Shown here piece after piece: positions 19,440 through 29,529 of a DNA stretch of 32,930 nt. The stretch's first letter is position 1. Every line of letters starts with the position of its first letter. Source of the stretch: Chitinophagales bacterium. GTDB lineage: Bacteria > Bacteroidota > Bacteroidia > Chitinophagales > UBA2359. The stretch is from NCBI GenBank assembly GCA_020629005.1, contig JAHDEE010000049.1, positions 1-32,930 on the forward strand. Reading direction: 5' to 3'. The notes below the pieces were generated by a model. It did not search any database, was not told the origin of the DNA, and saw only the letters and a program-made list of their open reading frames with translations. A program made the position numbers and the translations under genes.

Positions 19440-19847
19440 ATGGCAGTAATAACTGATCCTATAGCTGATTACCTGACAAGAGTGCGTAACGCTCTGCTAG
19501 CAGGCCATTTGGTTGTTGAAATACCAGCTTCCAAGATGAAAAAGAGTATTACCGAGATTCTGTATGAGCACGGTTACATCTTCAGGTACAAGTTTGAAGA
19601 CACTCCCAATAATCAGGGCATTATCAAAATTGCTTTGAAGTATGACCCGAAAACCAATGCATCAGTTATTCGGAAGTTGAAAAGAGTAAGCAAGCCAGGA
19701 TTGAGAAAGTATGCTGGTTCAAGCTCTATTCCTCGAACCATAAACGGTCTGGGCTTAACTATTGTCTCTACTTCGAGAGGTGTGATGACTGATAAGAAGG
19801 CAAGATCGATGAACATTGGAGGCGAGGTTCTTTGCCAGGTTTACTAA
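19440..19847 (+). CDS. rpsH: 30S ribosomal protein S8
   Basis: The 135-residue primary 16S-binding protein of the platform also represses the spc operon in E. coli by binding its mRNA. Recognised by [20 protein letters not shown] and the C-terminal [20 protein letters not shown] and GGEVLCQVY. Confidence 0.97.
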   Translation: MAVITDPIADYLTRVRNALLAGHLVVEIPASKMKKSITEILYEHGYIFRYKFEDTPNNQGIIKIALKYDPKTNASVIRKLKRVSKPGLRKYAGSSSIPRTINGLGLTIVSTSRGVMTDKKARSMNIGGEVLCQVY

Positions 19848-19868
19848 TAGCGAATAATTTTTAGTGTT

Positions 19869-20420
19869 ATGTCCAGAATAGGAAATTCAGAAATAAGCAT
19901 CCCTGCTGGTGTAGATGTTAAGGTTGATTCGGCCAATCTTGTAACGGTTAAGGGTCCCAAAGGAGAGCTGACTCAGCAGATCAACGGCGAGATGATTATT
20001 GATCATGAAGGTGCGGTTATACGTGTCAAAAGACCAACTGAACAAAAGCGTCACAAAGCACTGCACGGTCTTTCAAGAACATTGATAGCCAATATGGTGC
20101 AAGGTTGTGCTGAAGGTTATCAGATTCAGCTGGAACTGGTCGGTGTTGGATATCGTGCGAATAATAGAGGTCAGTTGCTGGAATTAGCTCTTGGTTTTTC
20201 TCACCCAGTGTTCTTCTACGTACCTAATGAGGTAAAGGTGGAAGCTGAAACAAAGAAGGGTAGCAATCCAATTGTAACGCTGACAAGTCCGGATAAGCAA
20301 TTGGTTGGGCAGATAGCTGCTAAGGTTAGAAGCTTCCGTAAGCCAGAGCCATACAAAGGCAAAGGAATCAAGTTTGTTGGTGAACAGATTCGAAGAAAGG
20401 CTGGTAAGACAGCAGGATAA
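19869..20420 (+). CDS. rplF: 50S ribosomal protein L6
   Basis: The 183-residue two-domain protein near the GTPase centre is recognised by MSRIGNSEISIPAGVDVKVD, VTVKGPKGELTQQ and the C-terminal PEPYKGKGIKFVGEQIRRKA. Length is normal, in order between rpsH and rplR. Confidence 0.97.
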   Translation: MSRIGNSEISIPAGVDVKVDSANLVTVKGPKGELTQQINGEMIIDHEGAVIRVKRPTEQKRHKALHGLSRTLIANMVQGCAEGYQIQLELVGVGYRANNRGQLLELALGFSHPVFFYVPNEVKVEAETKKGSNPIVTLTSPDKQLVGQIAAKVRSFRKPEPYKGKGIKFVGEQIRRKAGKTAG

Positions 20421-20450
20421 TTTTGATGTTGATAATAATTGTTTAATACT

Positions 20451-20804
20451 ATGTCCTCTAATAAAACGCAAAGACGCCAGAAGATTCGAAGAAAGATTCG
20501 AAAGAAGGTAATCGGTTCACTGGTTCGTCCTAGATTAAGTGTATACAGAAGCAATAAAGAGATTTACGCGCAATTGATTGATGACGAAATGGGACACACG
20601 CTGGCCTCTGCTTCTTCAAGGGATGCTGAAATAGCTGGTTCCAATGCCAAGATCGACAAAGCTAAATCTGTTGGCCAGCAAATTGCCAATCGGGCATTGG
20701 CTAAGGGATTTGACAAAGTAGTGTTCGACCGAGGTGGCTATTTGTATCATGGACGTGTGAAGGCCTTGGCTGAAGGAGCCAGAGAGGGCGGTCTGATTTT
20801 CTAA
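20451..20804 (+). CDS. rplR: 50S ribosomal protein L18
   Basis: The 117-residue 5S rRNA-binding protein is recognised by [20 protein letters not shown] and [21 protein letters not shown] chose ATG 20451 ([19 protein letters not shown]). The frame extends back to a TTG at 20439 but the extra four residues are not part of the family. Confidence 0.96.
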   Translation: MSSNKTQRRQKIRRKIRKKVIGSLVRPRLSVYRSNKEIYAQLIDDEMGHTLASASSRDAEIAGSNAKIDKAKSVGQQIANRALAKGFDKVVFDRGGYLYHGRVKALAEGAREGGLIF

Positions 20805-20823
20805 TTTCCGTAGCTGACGTATA

Positions 20824-21342
20824 ATGGCAAAACAAAACGTAAAGAAAGTAAGGGCTCAAGAGAGCGAAATCAAGGATAAAGTTGTTGATATCCGAAGAGT
20901 AGCCAAGGTGACAAAAGGTGGTAGAACTTTTAGTTTCTCCGCAATTGTGGTCGTTGGCGATGAAAAAGGTCAGGTTGGGCACGGTCTTGGTAAAGCTCGT
21001 GAAGTAACTGAAGCCATTCAGAAAGGGAAGGACGAAGCTGTAAAAAGCATGATTCGAGTTCCTATCATCAATGACACCATTCCTCACGAGCAACTTGGGA
21101 AATTCGGCGCAGGTAAGGTGCTTTTGCGACCAGCTTCGAGAGGTACCGGAGTTAAGGCAGGTGGTGCGATGAGAGCTGTTCTTGAAAGTGCCGGCATCCA
21201 CAATGTGATTGGGAAGTCGCTTGGAACTTCTAATGCACACAATGTGATTAAGGCAACTCTGGCTGCATTGCAGTTGCTAAGAGATCCTTACACAGTGGCT
21301 AAAGACAGAGGAATTGAACTAGACAAAGTCTTCAACGACTAA
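20824..21342 (+). CDS. rpsE: 30S ribosomal protein S5
   Basis: The 172-residue protein is important for decoding fidelity. Recognised by [40 protein letters not shown] and [20 protein letters not shown]. It is the last gene before the terminator-like hairpin at 21369-21397, which separates it from rpmD. Confidence 0.97.
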   Translation: MAKQNVKKVRAQESEIKDKVVDIRRVAKVTKGGRTFSFSAIVVVGDEKGQVGHGLGKAREVTEAIQKGKDEAVKSMIRVPIINDTIPHEQLGKFGAGKVLLRPASRGTGVKAGGAMRAVLESAGIHNVIGKSLGTSNAHNVIKATLAALQLLRDPYTVAKDRGIELDKVFND

Positions 21343-21368
21343 TTTCGAATCCTTAACAAAAATAATAT

Positions 21369-21397
21369 AAGGCAAATTCGTAAATTTGCCTTTTTTT
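21369..21397 (+). terminator. Intrinsic-terminator-like hairpin inside the spc operon
   Basis: The perfect 10-bp stem AAGGCAAATT (21369-21378) and AATTTGCCTT (21383-21392) with a 4-base loop CGTA runs into a seven-T tract (21391-21397). The gap between rpsE and rpmD is 86 bases, where most gaps here are under 25. No clear TAnnTTTG promoter follows. It therefore looks like a partial terminator that lowers or controls expression of rpmD, rplO and secY. Confidence 0.7.
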
Positions 21398-21428
21398 ATC
21401 CTCAAGAGGGGATCTTAAGCATACTATT

Positions 21429-21608
21429 ATGGCAAAGGTAAAGGTAACCCAAGTAAGAAGCGCCATTGGCTCTCCAAAGAGACAAAAGGCCACCATACAG
21501 GCTTTGGGAATAAAAAAGCTAAATAAACCAGTTGAACATGAACTTACACCTCAGATTGAGGGTATGTTGGTTAAGGTTGCTCACCTGGTTCGTGTAGAAA
21601 ATTTATAA
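21429..21608 (+). CDS. rpmD: 50S ribosomal protein L30
   Basis: This 59-residue frame is recognised from the nucleotide sequence: MAKVKVTQVRSAIGSPKRQK, then ALGIKKLNKPVEHELTPQIE and a C-terminal VAHLVRVENL. These are the conserved L30 features (VTQVRSxIG, LGL/I-K-L, V-H-V/L). L30 is a small 50S protein that is dispensable in some bacteria. It follows the hairpin after rpsE and precedes rplO by 19 bases. Confidence 0.95.
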   Translation: MAKVKVTQVRSAIGSPKRQKATIQALGIKKLNKPVEHELTPQIEGMLVKVAHLVRVENL

Positions 21609-21627
21609 TACGAGAGAATATACTATC

Positions 21628-22074
21628 ATGGATCTTAGTAGTTTAAAGCCAGCCAAAGGCTCGATAAAGAAGTCCAAAAGAGTTGGTCGTGGCCAGGGAT
21701 CGGGAAGAGGAGGAACTTCTACCCGAGGCCATAAAGGCGCTAAATCACGCTCTGGTTATTCGCGCAGGTTCGGTTTTGAAGGTGGACAAATGCCCCTTCA
21801 AATGAGATTGCCGAAAAGAGGTTTTAAGAACATCAACCGAGTAGACTATGTTGCTCTAAACCTTGATCGGTTGCAGGCAATAGCAGACGCAAACAGCCTT
21901 TATACAGTAGATTTCGAATCATTGGTGAAGCTGGGAGTTGTCTCTAAGAATGCAAAAGTTAAGGTCTTAGGTGGTGGTGCTCTTTCTAAAGGGCTAACCG
22001 TAAAAGTACACGCTTGCAGCGCATCTGCTAAAAGCGCTATTGAGTCCCAAGGTGGGACTATTGAATTGATATAA
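21628..22074 (+). CDS. rplO: 50S ribosomal protein L15
   Basis: The 148-residue late-assembly protein is recognised by LSSLKPAKGSIKKSKRVGRG, the glycine-rich GQGSGRGGTSTRGHKGAKSR and GFEGGQMPLQMRLPKRGFKN. It lies directly upstream of secY, the usual arrangement. Confidence 0.97.
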   Translation: MDLSSLKPAKGSIKKSKRVGRGQGSGRGGTSTRGHKGAKSRSGYSRRFGFEGGQMPLQMRLPKRGFKNINRVDYVALNLDRLQAIADANSLYTVDFESLVKLGVVSKNAKVKVLGGGALSKGLTVKVHACSASAKSAIESQGGTIELI

Positions 22075-22094
22075 TATCCACAGTAGCTACAATT

Positions 22095-23444
22095 ATGAAG
22101 AATTTCATCCAAACGCTCAAGAACATCTATAAGATAGAAGATCTTAGGAGCAGGATTTTTTATACGTTGCTTCTTTTGTTGATCTATCGAATTGGATCAT
22201 TTGTGGTATTGCCAGGAATCGATCCCGGGCAATTAGGAGCTTTTGGCCAACAAGGCCAGGACGGTCTGTTGGGCCTGATTAACATGTTTGTAGGGGGCTC
22301 ATTCTCTCGCGCATCCGTGTTTGCTCTTGGAATCATGCCATACATCTCCGCTTCGATTGCCATGCAGCTGTTGACGCTGGTGGTACCAACCTTCCAGAAA
22401 ATGCAGAAGGATGGGGAAAGTGGTCGAAGAAGAGTAACGCAATTGACGAGATACTTGACCATAATTGTAACAGCTGTTCAGGCTGTGGGATATATCACCT
22501 TTCTAAAGTCACAAGCAGCAGACGCGATCACTATACAATCGACCTTCTTGTTTGGACTATCTACAGTAGTTGTGCTTACTGCAGGTACTGTTTTCTGCAT
22601 GTGGTTGGGTGAAAAGATTACAGACAGAGGTATTGGAAATGGTATTTCCCTCCTTATTACGGTGGGTATCATAGCGCAATTACCCTTTGCACTTGCAGCT
22701 GAGGTAGGCTCCAAATTCTCTTCAAGTGGTACTGGTCCGGTCTTCTTCCTTGTTGAAATTGCCTTGCTGGTAGCGATTGTAATGGCAACAGTAATGTTGG
22801 TACAGGGAGTGAGGAAAATACCTGTGCAGTACGCAAAACGAGTAGTAGGACGTCAACAAGTCGGGGGAGTACGTCAGTACATTCCACTGCGAGTTAACGG
22901 TTCGGGAGTGATGCCAATCATCTTTGCTCAGGCCTTGATGTTCATTCCTTCATTTGTTGCTCAGTTCTTTCCTAATTCTTCAATGGCGCAGCAAATTCAA
23001 GGAACGGCATTTTATACCTCATTTTGGTATAACTTCTTCTTCTTCTTACTGGTCATTATCTTCACTTACTTCTATACGGCTTTGATCATCAATCCTACTC
23101 AGATGGCTGATGATATGAAACGTAGCAATGGATTTATTCCAGGTGTGAAGCCAGGAAAGAACACTGCTGATTTTATTGATAATGTGCTATCAAAGATTAC
23201 GCTACCAGGATCTATCTTCCTGGGGATTGTAGCAATTCTACCTGCCTTTGCTACTCTGGCAGGAGTGAATAGCCAATTCGCACTATTCTTTGGAGGAACA
23301 TCATTGCTGATCATGGTTGCCGTTGTATTGGATACACTGCAGCAGATTGAAAGCCACTTGCTGATGAGACATTACGATGGACTGATGAAAGGTGGAGCTA
23401 GAATAAAGGGTAGAAGCAAGAACGCAGTAGGAGCGAGCGTCTAA
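22095..23444 (+). CDS. secY: Sec translocon channel subunit SecY
   Basis: This 449-residue inner-membrane channel exports unfolded proteins and inserts membrane proteins. About ten hydrophobic segments are visible. Recognised by RIFYTLLLLLIYRIGSFVVL, LGIMPYISASIAMQLL, GNGISLLI, the cytoplasmic loop QYAKRVVGRQQ and NGSGVMPIIFAQ. Its stop overlaps the map start by one base (TAATG), so the two are coupled. In this organism the Sec pathway feeds the T9SS and outer-membrane proteins seen at the left end of the window. Confidence 0.98.
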   Translation: MKNFIQTLKNIYKIEDLRSRIFYTLLLLLIYRIGSFVVLPGIDPGQLGAFGQQGQDGLLGLINMFVGGSFSRASVFALGIMPYISASIAMQLLTLVVPTFQKMQKDGESGRRRVTQLTRYLTIIVTAVQAVGYITFLKSQAADAITIQSTFLFGLSTVVVLTAGTVFCMWLGEKITDRGIGNGISLLITVGIIAQLPFALAAEVGSKFSSSGTGPVFFLVEIALLVAIVMATVMLVQGVRKIPVQYAKRVVGRQQVGGVRQYIPLRVNGSGVMPIIFAQALMFIPSFVAQFFPNSSMAQQIQGTAFYTSFWYNFFFFLLVIIFTYFYTALIINPTQMADDMKRSNGFIPGVKPGKNTADFIDNVLSKITLPGSIFLGIVAILPAFATLAGVNSQFALFFGGTSLLIMVAVVLDTLQQIESHLLMRHYDGLMKGGARIKGRSKNAVGASV

Positions 23445-24244
23445 TGATCTTTTATAAGACGGACCAGGAGATTGAGCTCATTAGGCAAAGCTGCCTAATG
23501 GTAGGAAAGACCCACGAGGCTATCGTACCATTTATCAAACCTGGAGTAAAGACACTGAGGCTAGACGAGATCGCTGAAGAATACATTCGGGACCAGGGGG
23601 CTGTACCTGGATTCAAGGGTTACAACGGATTCCCATATACACTGTGTATCAGCATGAACGAAGAGGTCGTTCACGGCATGCCTAGTGAGCGCGAAATCCA
23701 GCCAGGCGATCTTCTTTCAATTGATTGCGGAGTACTGGCCAATGGCTTCTACGGTGATCAGGCATACACTTATTGCGTAGGTGAAGTAGAGCCGGAAGTA
23801 AAACAACTATTACAAGTAACAAAAGCATCACTCTATGCGGGAATCGAGCATGCAGTGATAGGTAAAAGAATTGGCGATATATGTTACGCCATTCAGGATA
23901 TGTGCGAACGTCAACACAGGTATGGCGTTGTAAGAGAACTGGTCGGACATGGAATTGGAAGAAATCTGCACGAAAGTCCAGATGTTCCTAATTATGGAAG
24001 ACGAGGAAGGGGAATCAAACTTCAGAAAGGTTTGGTCATAGCTATAGAGCCAATGGTCAATCTGGGAAGAAAAGAGATTCGCCAATTAGATGACGGTTGG
24101 ACCATTATTGCGAGGGACAGAAAACCTAGTGCACATTATGAGCACACGATTACAGTCGGAAAGGAGAAAGCTGACATCCTGACGACCTTTGACTACCTCG
24201 AAGAGGCAATCAAATCAAACGCAGAATTAACCGAAATCGATTAA
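23444..24244 (+). CDS. map: Methionine aminopeptidase, type I
   Basis: The 266-residue M24A enzyme removes the initiator methionine of new proteins after deformylation. Metal ligands are D94 (LSIDCGVLANG), D105 (FYGDQAYTY), H169 (LVGHGIGRNLHESP), E202 (IAIEPMVNLG) and E233 (HYEHTITV). H77 in VVHGMP corresponds to the conserved substrate-binding histidine. It overlaps the secY stop by one base. A related M24 aminopeptidase (Xaa-Pro type) is in the window at 7952-9250 but is longer and belongs to another subfamily. Confidence 0.97.
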   Translation: MIFYKTDQEIELIRQSCLMVGKTHEAIVPFIKPGVKTLRLDEIAEEYIRDQGAVPGFKGYNGFPYTLCISMNEEVVHGMPSEREIQPGDLLSIDCGVLANGFYGDQAYTYCVGEVEPEVKQLLQVTKASLYAGIEHAVIGKRIGDICYAIQDMCERQHRYGVVRELVGHGIGRNLHESPDVPNYGRRGRGIKLQKGLVIAIEPMVNLGRKEIRQLDDGWTIIARDRKPSAHYEHTITVGKEKADILTTFDYLEEAIKSNAELTEID

Positions 24245-24250
24245 TTTTAT

Positions 24251-24258
24251 TATCTTTG
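24251..24258 (+). promoter_or_regulatory. Putative -7 box of an internal promoter before infA
   Basis: TATCTTTG matches TAnnTTTG exactly, and its context TTATCTTTGCACTC resembles typical Bacteroidota promoters. It lies 17 bases upstream of the infA ATG and just after the map stop. No TTG was seen at the -33 position. Confidence 0.55.
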
Positions 24259-24275
24259 CACTCTAAAATCTGTGA

Positions 24276-24494
24276 ATGGCTAAACAAGACCTTATAAAAC
24301 AAGATGGTGTCGTGATCGAATCACTAGGTAATGCGAAGTTTCGCGTTCGTCTGGAGAACGGTCATGAGATTATCACTCATATCGCTGGGAAAATGAGAAT
24401 GCACTACATTCGCATCCTTCCTGGAGATAAGGTCGCTGTCGAAATGTCTCCCTATGATCTGACTAAAGGCAGAATTACCTATAGGTACAAGTAG
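24276..24494 (+). CDS. infA: Translation initiation factor IF-1
   Basis: This 72-residue OB-fold protein binds the 30S A site during initiation. Recognised by [40 protein letters not shown] and a C-terminal [13 protein letters not shown]. The promoter-like -7 box 17 bases upstream suggests it can also be transcribed separately from the upstream ribosomal genes. Confidence 0.97.
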   Translation: MAKQDLIKQDGVVIESLGNAKFRVRLENGHEIITHIAGKMRMHYIRILPGDKVAVEMSPYDLTKGRITYRYK

Positions 24495-24521
24495 CTTTAG
24501 TTCATAGAAACAGCAATATTG

Positions 24522-24552
24522 AAGTCGGGAATTATCATAAATTTTCCGACTT
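24522..24552 (+). terminator. Hairpin between infA and rpmJ
   Basis: AAGTCGGGAA (24522-24531) pairs with TTTCCGACTT (24543-24552) with one G-U pair and an 11-base loop. Downstream bases ACTTTTGT are only moderately T-rich. Its 3' end overlaps the TACTTTTG box, so termination and initiation signals lie side by side. Confidence 0.5.
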
Positions 24553-24559
24553 ACTTTTG
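24552..24559 (+). promoter_or_regulatory. Putative -7 box before rpmJ
   Basis: TACTTTTG matches TAnnTTTG and lies 15 bases before the rpmJ ATG. No -33 TTG at the expected spacing. If active it would drive rpmJ and the alpha-operon genes. Confidence 0.45.
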
Positions 24560-24574
24560 TATAAATACGTACTT

Positions 24575-24691
24575 ATGAAGGTTAGAGCATCAGTTAAAAA
24601 GAGAAGTGCTGACTGCAAGGTCGTCCGGAGAAAAGGGAAGATCTATGTGATCAACAAAAAGAATCCCAAGTTTAAACAAAGACAAGGATAA
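24575..24691 (+). CDS. rpmJ: 50S ribosomal protein L36, zinc-free form
   Basis: This 38-residue product is recognised from the nucleotide sequence: [20 protein letters not shown], then [18 protein letters not shown]. The usual L36 binds zinc through three Cys and one His. Here only one Cys (in SADCK) remains; the first Cys position is Ser, the third Asn, and the His in NPKHKQRQG is Phe. It is therefore the zinc-independent form, which occurs widely in Bacteroidota. It ends two bases before rpsM. Confidence 0.96.
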   Translation: MKVRASVKKRSADCKVVRRKGKIYVINKKNPKFKQRQG

Positions 24692-24693
24692 TT

Positions 24694-25074
24694 ATGGCTC
24701 GTATTTCAGGTATTGACCTACCCAGATATAAGAGAGGGTGTATCTCATTGACTTACATCTTCGGCATTGGAAAAACTACAGCTCTTTCAATCCTGCAATC
24801 AGCAAATGTTGATCCGGATAAGAAAGTATCAGACTGGAGTGACGAAGAGATTACTGCAATCCGTACAATCATTACCGATACCTACAAGGTGGAGGGACAA
24901 TTGCGTTCGGAAATACAGATGAACATCAAGCGTCTTATGGACATCGGTTCCAACCGAGGAATCAGACACCGTAAAGGTTTACCACTTCGTGGTCAGAGAA
25001 CCAAAACCAATGCTCGTACCAGAAAAGGACGTAAACGTACTGTAGCGGGTAAAAAGAAAGCACCTAGGAAGTAA
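24694..25074 (+). CDS. rpsM: 30S ribosomal protein S13
   Basis: The 126-residue head protein bridges to L5 and t[56 protein letters not shown] and a basic end [10 protein letters not shown] are canonical. It is separated from rpsK by 87 bases that hold a strong hairpin. Confidence 0.97.
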   Translation: MARISGIDLPRYKRGCISLTYIFGIGKTTALSILQSANVDPDKKVSDWSDEEITAIRTIITDTYKVEGQLRSEIQMNIKRLMDIGSNRGIRHRKGLPLRGQRTKTNARTRKGRKRTVAGKKKAPRK

Positions 25075-25090
25075 GACCTGGAAGCTGCAT

Positions 25091-25119
25091 ATACAGGATC
25101 GGTTTTCCGTATCCTGTAT
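25091..25119 (+). promoter_or_regulatory. Stable hairpin between rpsM and rpsK
   Basis: ATACAGGATCGG (25091-25102) pairs with CCG-ATCCTGTAT (25107-25119), leaving one bulged T (25110) and a TTTT loop. AGCT at 25083-25086 and 25120-25123 could extend the stem. There is no T-run after it, so it is not a typical terminator. The bulged stem in an alpha-operon gap fits an mRNA site for a ribosomal protein or an RNase processing signal. Confidence 0.55.
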
Positions 25120-25161
25120 AGCTATGTTTAAGGGTGTCTCAAAATTTAGAATTGCAAGCTC

Positions 25162-25554
25162 ATGGCAAAATCGAATAAGAAACAAAGCAAAAAAAGGGTT
25201 GTTAAAGTCGATGCAGAAGGCAGAGTCTACATCAAAGCTAGCTTCAACAACATTATTATCTCTTTTACCAATGGTACAGGTCAGGTGATATCCTGGTCTT
25301 CTGCTGGAAAGGCAGGCTTCAGAGGCTCAAAGAAGAATACTCCATATGCTGCACAAATCGCGTCAAGCGAGGCCGCAAAGAAAGCATACGATGCTGGACT
25401 GCGTAAGGCGGAAGTATTCGTGAAAGGACCTGGGTCTGGTCGTGAGTCAGCAATCCGAGCGGTAGTGAATTCCGGAATTGATGTGACATTGATCCGCGAT
25501 GTATCGCCACTTCCACACAATGGCTGTCGTCCGCCTAAGAAAAGACGAGTTTAA
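25162..25554 (+). CDS. rpsK: 30S ribosomal protein S11
   Basis: The 130-residue platform protein is recognised by [40 protein letters not shown] and [19 protein letters not shown]. Length is standard. It is preceded by a hairpin-containing 87-base gap and followed by rpsD after 31 bases. Confidence 0.97.
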   Translation: MAKSNKKQSKKRVVKVDAEGRVYIKASFNNIIISFTNGTGQVISWSSAGKAGFRGSKKNTPYAAQIASSEAAKKAYDAGLRKAEVFVKGPGSGRESAIRAVVNSGIDVTLIRDVSPLPHNGCRPPKKRRV

Positions 25555-25585
25555 GAGATTTTTGCAGTAAAAGAAATATACGATA

Positions 25586-26191
25586 ATGGCAAGGTATAGA
25601 GGTCCAGCTACTAAAATCGCCCGAAAGTTTGGCGAAGCAATCTTTGGTTACGATAAAGCTTTTGAAAAGCGGAAGTATCCACCAGGGCAGCACGGAAACT
25701 CAAAGCGTCGTCGTAACAAATCAGACTACGCGCTCCAGCTCAGAGAAAAGCAAAAGGCAAAGTACACTTATGGTGTGCTCGAAAAACAATTCCGCAGATT
25801 CTTCCAAATCGCTGTAAGAACTAAAGGTGTAACAGGAGAAATTTTGCTGCAATTGCTGGAATCTCGACTCGACAATGTTGTTATGCGGATGGGTATCGCT
25901 CCTACTAGACGTGCCGCGAGACAGTTTGTAGGACATAAACACATCATGGTGAATGGTAAAGTAGTGAACATCCCTTCTTACCTTGTTCAGCCAAATGATG
26001 TAATCTCAGTGCGCGAAAAGTCAAAAGACATGGATTTGATTCGTTCTACCTTATCAAAGAGAGGTAAGAAATTCCCTTGGTTGGATTGGAACGATGAGCA
26101 TATGAGTGGAACCTTCTTGTCAGTGCCAGAACGCGAGCAAATTCCTGAAGCCATCAACGAGCAGTTGATTGTGGAACTTTACTCGAAGTAA
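25586..26191 (+). CDS. rpsD: 30S ribosomal protein S4
   Basis: The 201-residue primary assembly protein regulates the alpha operon in E. coli. [40 protein letters not shown], the S4 RNA-binding domain [20 protein letters not shown] with [20 protein letters not shown], and the end [11 protein letters not shown] are canonical. No N-terminal Cys cluster, so it does not bind zinc. The hairpin before rpsK would be a natural candidate for its autoregulatory site, but nothing in the sequence proves that. Confidence 0.97.
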   Translation: MARYRGPATKIARKFGEAIFGYDKAFEKRKYPPGQHGNSKRRRNKSDYALQLREKQKAKYTYGVLEKQFRRFFQIAVRTKGVTGEILLQLLESRLDNVVMRMGIAPTRRAARQFVGHKHIMVNGKVVNIPSYLVQPNDVISVREKSKDMDLIRSTLSKRGKKFPWLDWNDEHMSGTFLSVPEREQIPEAINEQLIVELYSK

Positions 26192-26258
26192 TCCGGACAC
26201 AGACCAGTTTCTACCTCTAGTTGTACTAAGCCATTAATAAATAAAACCAAAGTGCTGA

Positions 26259-27266
26259 ATGGGACTACTAAACTTCATTAAGCCAGACAAAATTATTCTT
26301 CAGAAAGCGACTGACTTTCAAGGAACATTTGAATTCCGGCCGCTGGAACCGGGCTTCGGTGTTACGGTTGGAAATGCGCTAAGGAGAATACTACTTTCGT
26401 CTCTTGAAGGTTTCGCAGTCACTTCTATCAGAATTGAAGGAGTAGACCACGAATTTTCTACCATCGAAGGAGTACTGGAAGACGTTACCGAATTGGTACT
26501 AAACCTGAAGCAGGTCCGCTTCAAAAAGGCCATAGATGACGAAATGCTGAGCAGTGAGAAAATTTACATCTCACTCTCTAATAAGAGCCAGTTCCTCGCC
26601 GGAGACCTAGACAATTTTACCTCAAGTTTCAAAGTCACTAACCCTGACCTTGTACTTTGCAATATCGACCCTTCAACCAACCTGAACATGGAAATTACGG
26701 TCAATAAAGGCCGTGGCTATGTTCCAGCTGAAGAAAACTTTTCTAAAGAAGACAAAGATGCAGCTATCGGAGTGATTCCTATGGACTCCATCTACACGCC
26801 AATCAAAAACGTCAAGTATACCGTTGAGAATACTAGGGTTGAGCAAAAGACGGATTATGAGAAGCTTATCATAGAAATCACCACGGATGGAACCATACAT
26901 CCGGAAGATGCCATCAAAGAATCTGCAAAAATCATGATTCAGCATCTGATGTTGATCTCTGACGAAAATATAACATTCGACTCACAAGCAGACAAAGACG
27001 AAGATGTTGTAGATGAGCATATTCTACACATGAGAAAAATACTCAAGACTCCTCTTGATGATCTCGATTTGTCTGTGAGAGCTTACAACTGCCTCAAAGC
27101 GGCCAAGATTAATACTTTGGCAGAATTAGTACACTACGATACTAGCCAGCTGATCAAGTTCAGAAACTTTGGTAAGAAGTCACTGGTCGAAATTGAAGAG
27201 CTGATTCAAGAAAAGGGGCTTTCATTTGGAATGGACCTTTCAAAGTACAAGCTCGAAGAAGAATAA
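26259..27266 (+). CDS. rpoA: RNA polymerase alpha subunit
   Basis: The 335-residue subunit nucleates assembly of RNA polymerase. The N-terminal dimerisation domain ([40 protein letters not shown]) is followed by a linker and the C-terminal domain (about 255-335: [36 protein letters not shown]), which binds UP elements and activators. Length is normal. The 67 bases before it hold no evident signal. It sits between rpsD and rplQ as in most bacteria. Confidence 0.98.
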   Translation: MGLLNFIKPDKIILQKATDFQGTFEFRPLEPGFGVTVGNALRRILLSSLEGFAVTSIRIEGVDHEFSTIEGVLEDVTELVLNLKQVRFKKAIDDEMLSSEKIYISLSNKSQFLAGDLDNFTSSFKVTNPDLVLCNIDPSTNLNMEITVNKGRGYVPAEENFSKEDKDAAIGVIPMDSIYTPIKNVKYTVENTRVEQKTDYEKLIIEITTDGTIHPEDAIKESAKIMIQHLMLISDENITFDSQADKDEDVVDEHILHMRKILKTPLDDLDLSVRAYNCLKAAKINTLAELVHYDTSQLIKFRNFGKKSLVEIEELIQEKGLSFGMDLSKYKLEEE

Positions 27267-27331
27267 GCCAAATTGGCCACACTTTTTGAAAACTTAGAAG
27301 GCCCATCAACAGGGCTGGAAACCGCAAGGAA

Positions 27332-28102
27332 ATGAGACACGGAAAGAAATTTAACCACCTTGGTCGAAAAGCAGCCCACAGAAAGGCTATGCTGAGTAAC
27401 ATGGCTGGTTCCTTGATCGAACACAAAAGAATTTCGACAACCTTAGCTAAAGCAAAAGCTCTTCGGGTATACGTTGAACCTTTGATTACTAAAGCAAAGT
27501 CCAATACTGTTCACTCGAGAAGAACTGCCTTCAGCAAGCTAAAGAACAAGCATGTTGTAAAGGAACTATTCGACACTGTAGGACCAAAGGTAGGTGACCG
27601 TCCAGGTGGATATACCAGAATCATCAAGATGGGACGTCGTTTTGGTGATAATGCCGAAATCTGTTACATCGAGCTGGTTGACTTCAATGAAGTGATGCTA
27701 CAGGCTAAAGAAGCTTCTGGAAGTGGTAAGCGCACCCGAAGAAAGAAGAAGAAGTCTGGAAGCACTGCTGCTAACACAGCTGCAGCGGCTACTGCGGTGG
27801 CAGCAACTGACGCAGTGGTAGACACGGCACCAGAGGTGGTAGAAGAGACAGTAGCGGAAACCATCGCTGACACGGCGACAAATGCAGTGGAAAAAGTAGA
27901 AGAAACTGCAGCAGAAGTTGTGGACAAAGTGGAAGAAACTGCAACAGATGCAGTAGAAACCGTTACAGAAACCACTAGCGAAGTAGTTGAAGAAACTCCA
28001 GCAGCTCCGGAAGCACCAGCGGCAGATGAACCTGCAGCTGAAGAACCCAAAGCTGATGATGCAGAACAAGCTTCAGACGAAGACAAGTCGGAGGATGCCT
28101 AG
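27332..28102 (+). CDS. rplQ: 50S ribosomal protein L17 with long acidic C-terminal extension
   Basis: The first ~125 residues are canonical L17 ([60 protein letters not shown]). After a basic patch [11 protein letters not shown] the protein continues for about 110 residues of low-complexity Ala/Glu/Val/Thr sequence with repeated VEETA, VDKVEET and EEP units, ending DEDKSEDA. Total 256 residues, where L17 usually has about 120-160. The tail is in frame, ends at a stop 36 bases before a terminator, and is strongly acidic. Confidence 0.95.
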   Translation: MRHGKKFNHLGRKAAHRKAMLSNMAGSLIEHKRISTTLAKAKALRVYVEPLITKAKSNTVHSRRTAFSKLKNKHVVKELFDTVGPKVGDRPGGYTRIIKMGRRFGDNAEICYIELVDFNEVMLQAKEASGSGKRTRRKKKKSGSTAANTAAAATAVAATDAVVDTAPEVVEETVAETIADTATNAVEKVEETAAEVVDKVEETATDAVETVTETTSEVVEETPAAPEAPAADEPAAEEPKADDAEQASDEDKSEDA

Positions 28103-28137
28103 CGGCATACAGTTCGGCACTTAGAAAATTCCAAATA

Positions 28138-29488
<1,351 letters not shown>

Positions 29489-29529
29489 AAATTGAATCTT
29501 AATGAAAGATGGTGTAATTTCATTATTCA

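Noticed and set aside
27664-28086. Minus-strand Ser/Ala/Val-rich frame opposite rplQ
   Set aside because: It mirrors the low-complexity tail of L17 and has no promoter, signal or family.
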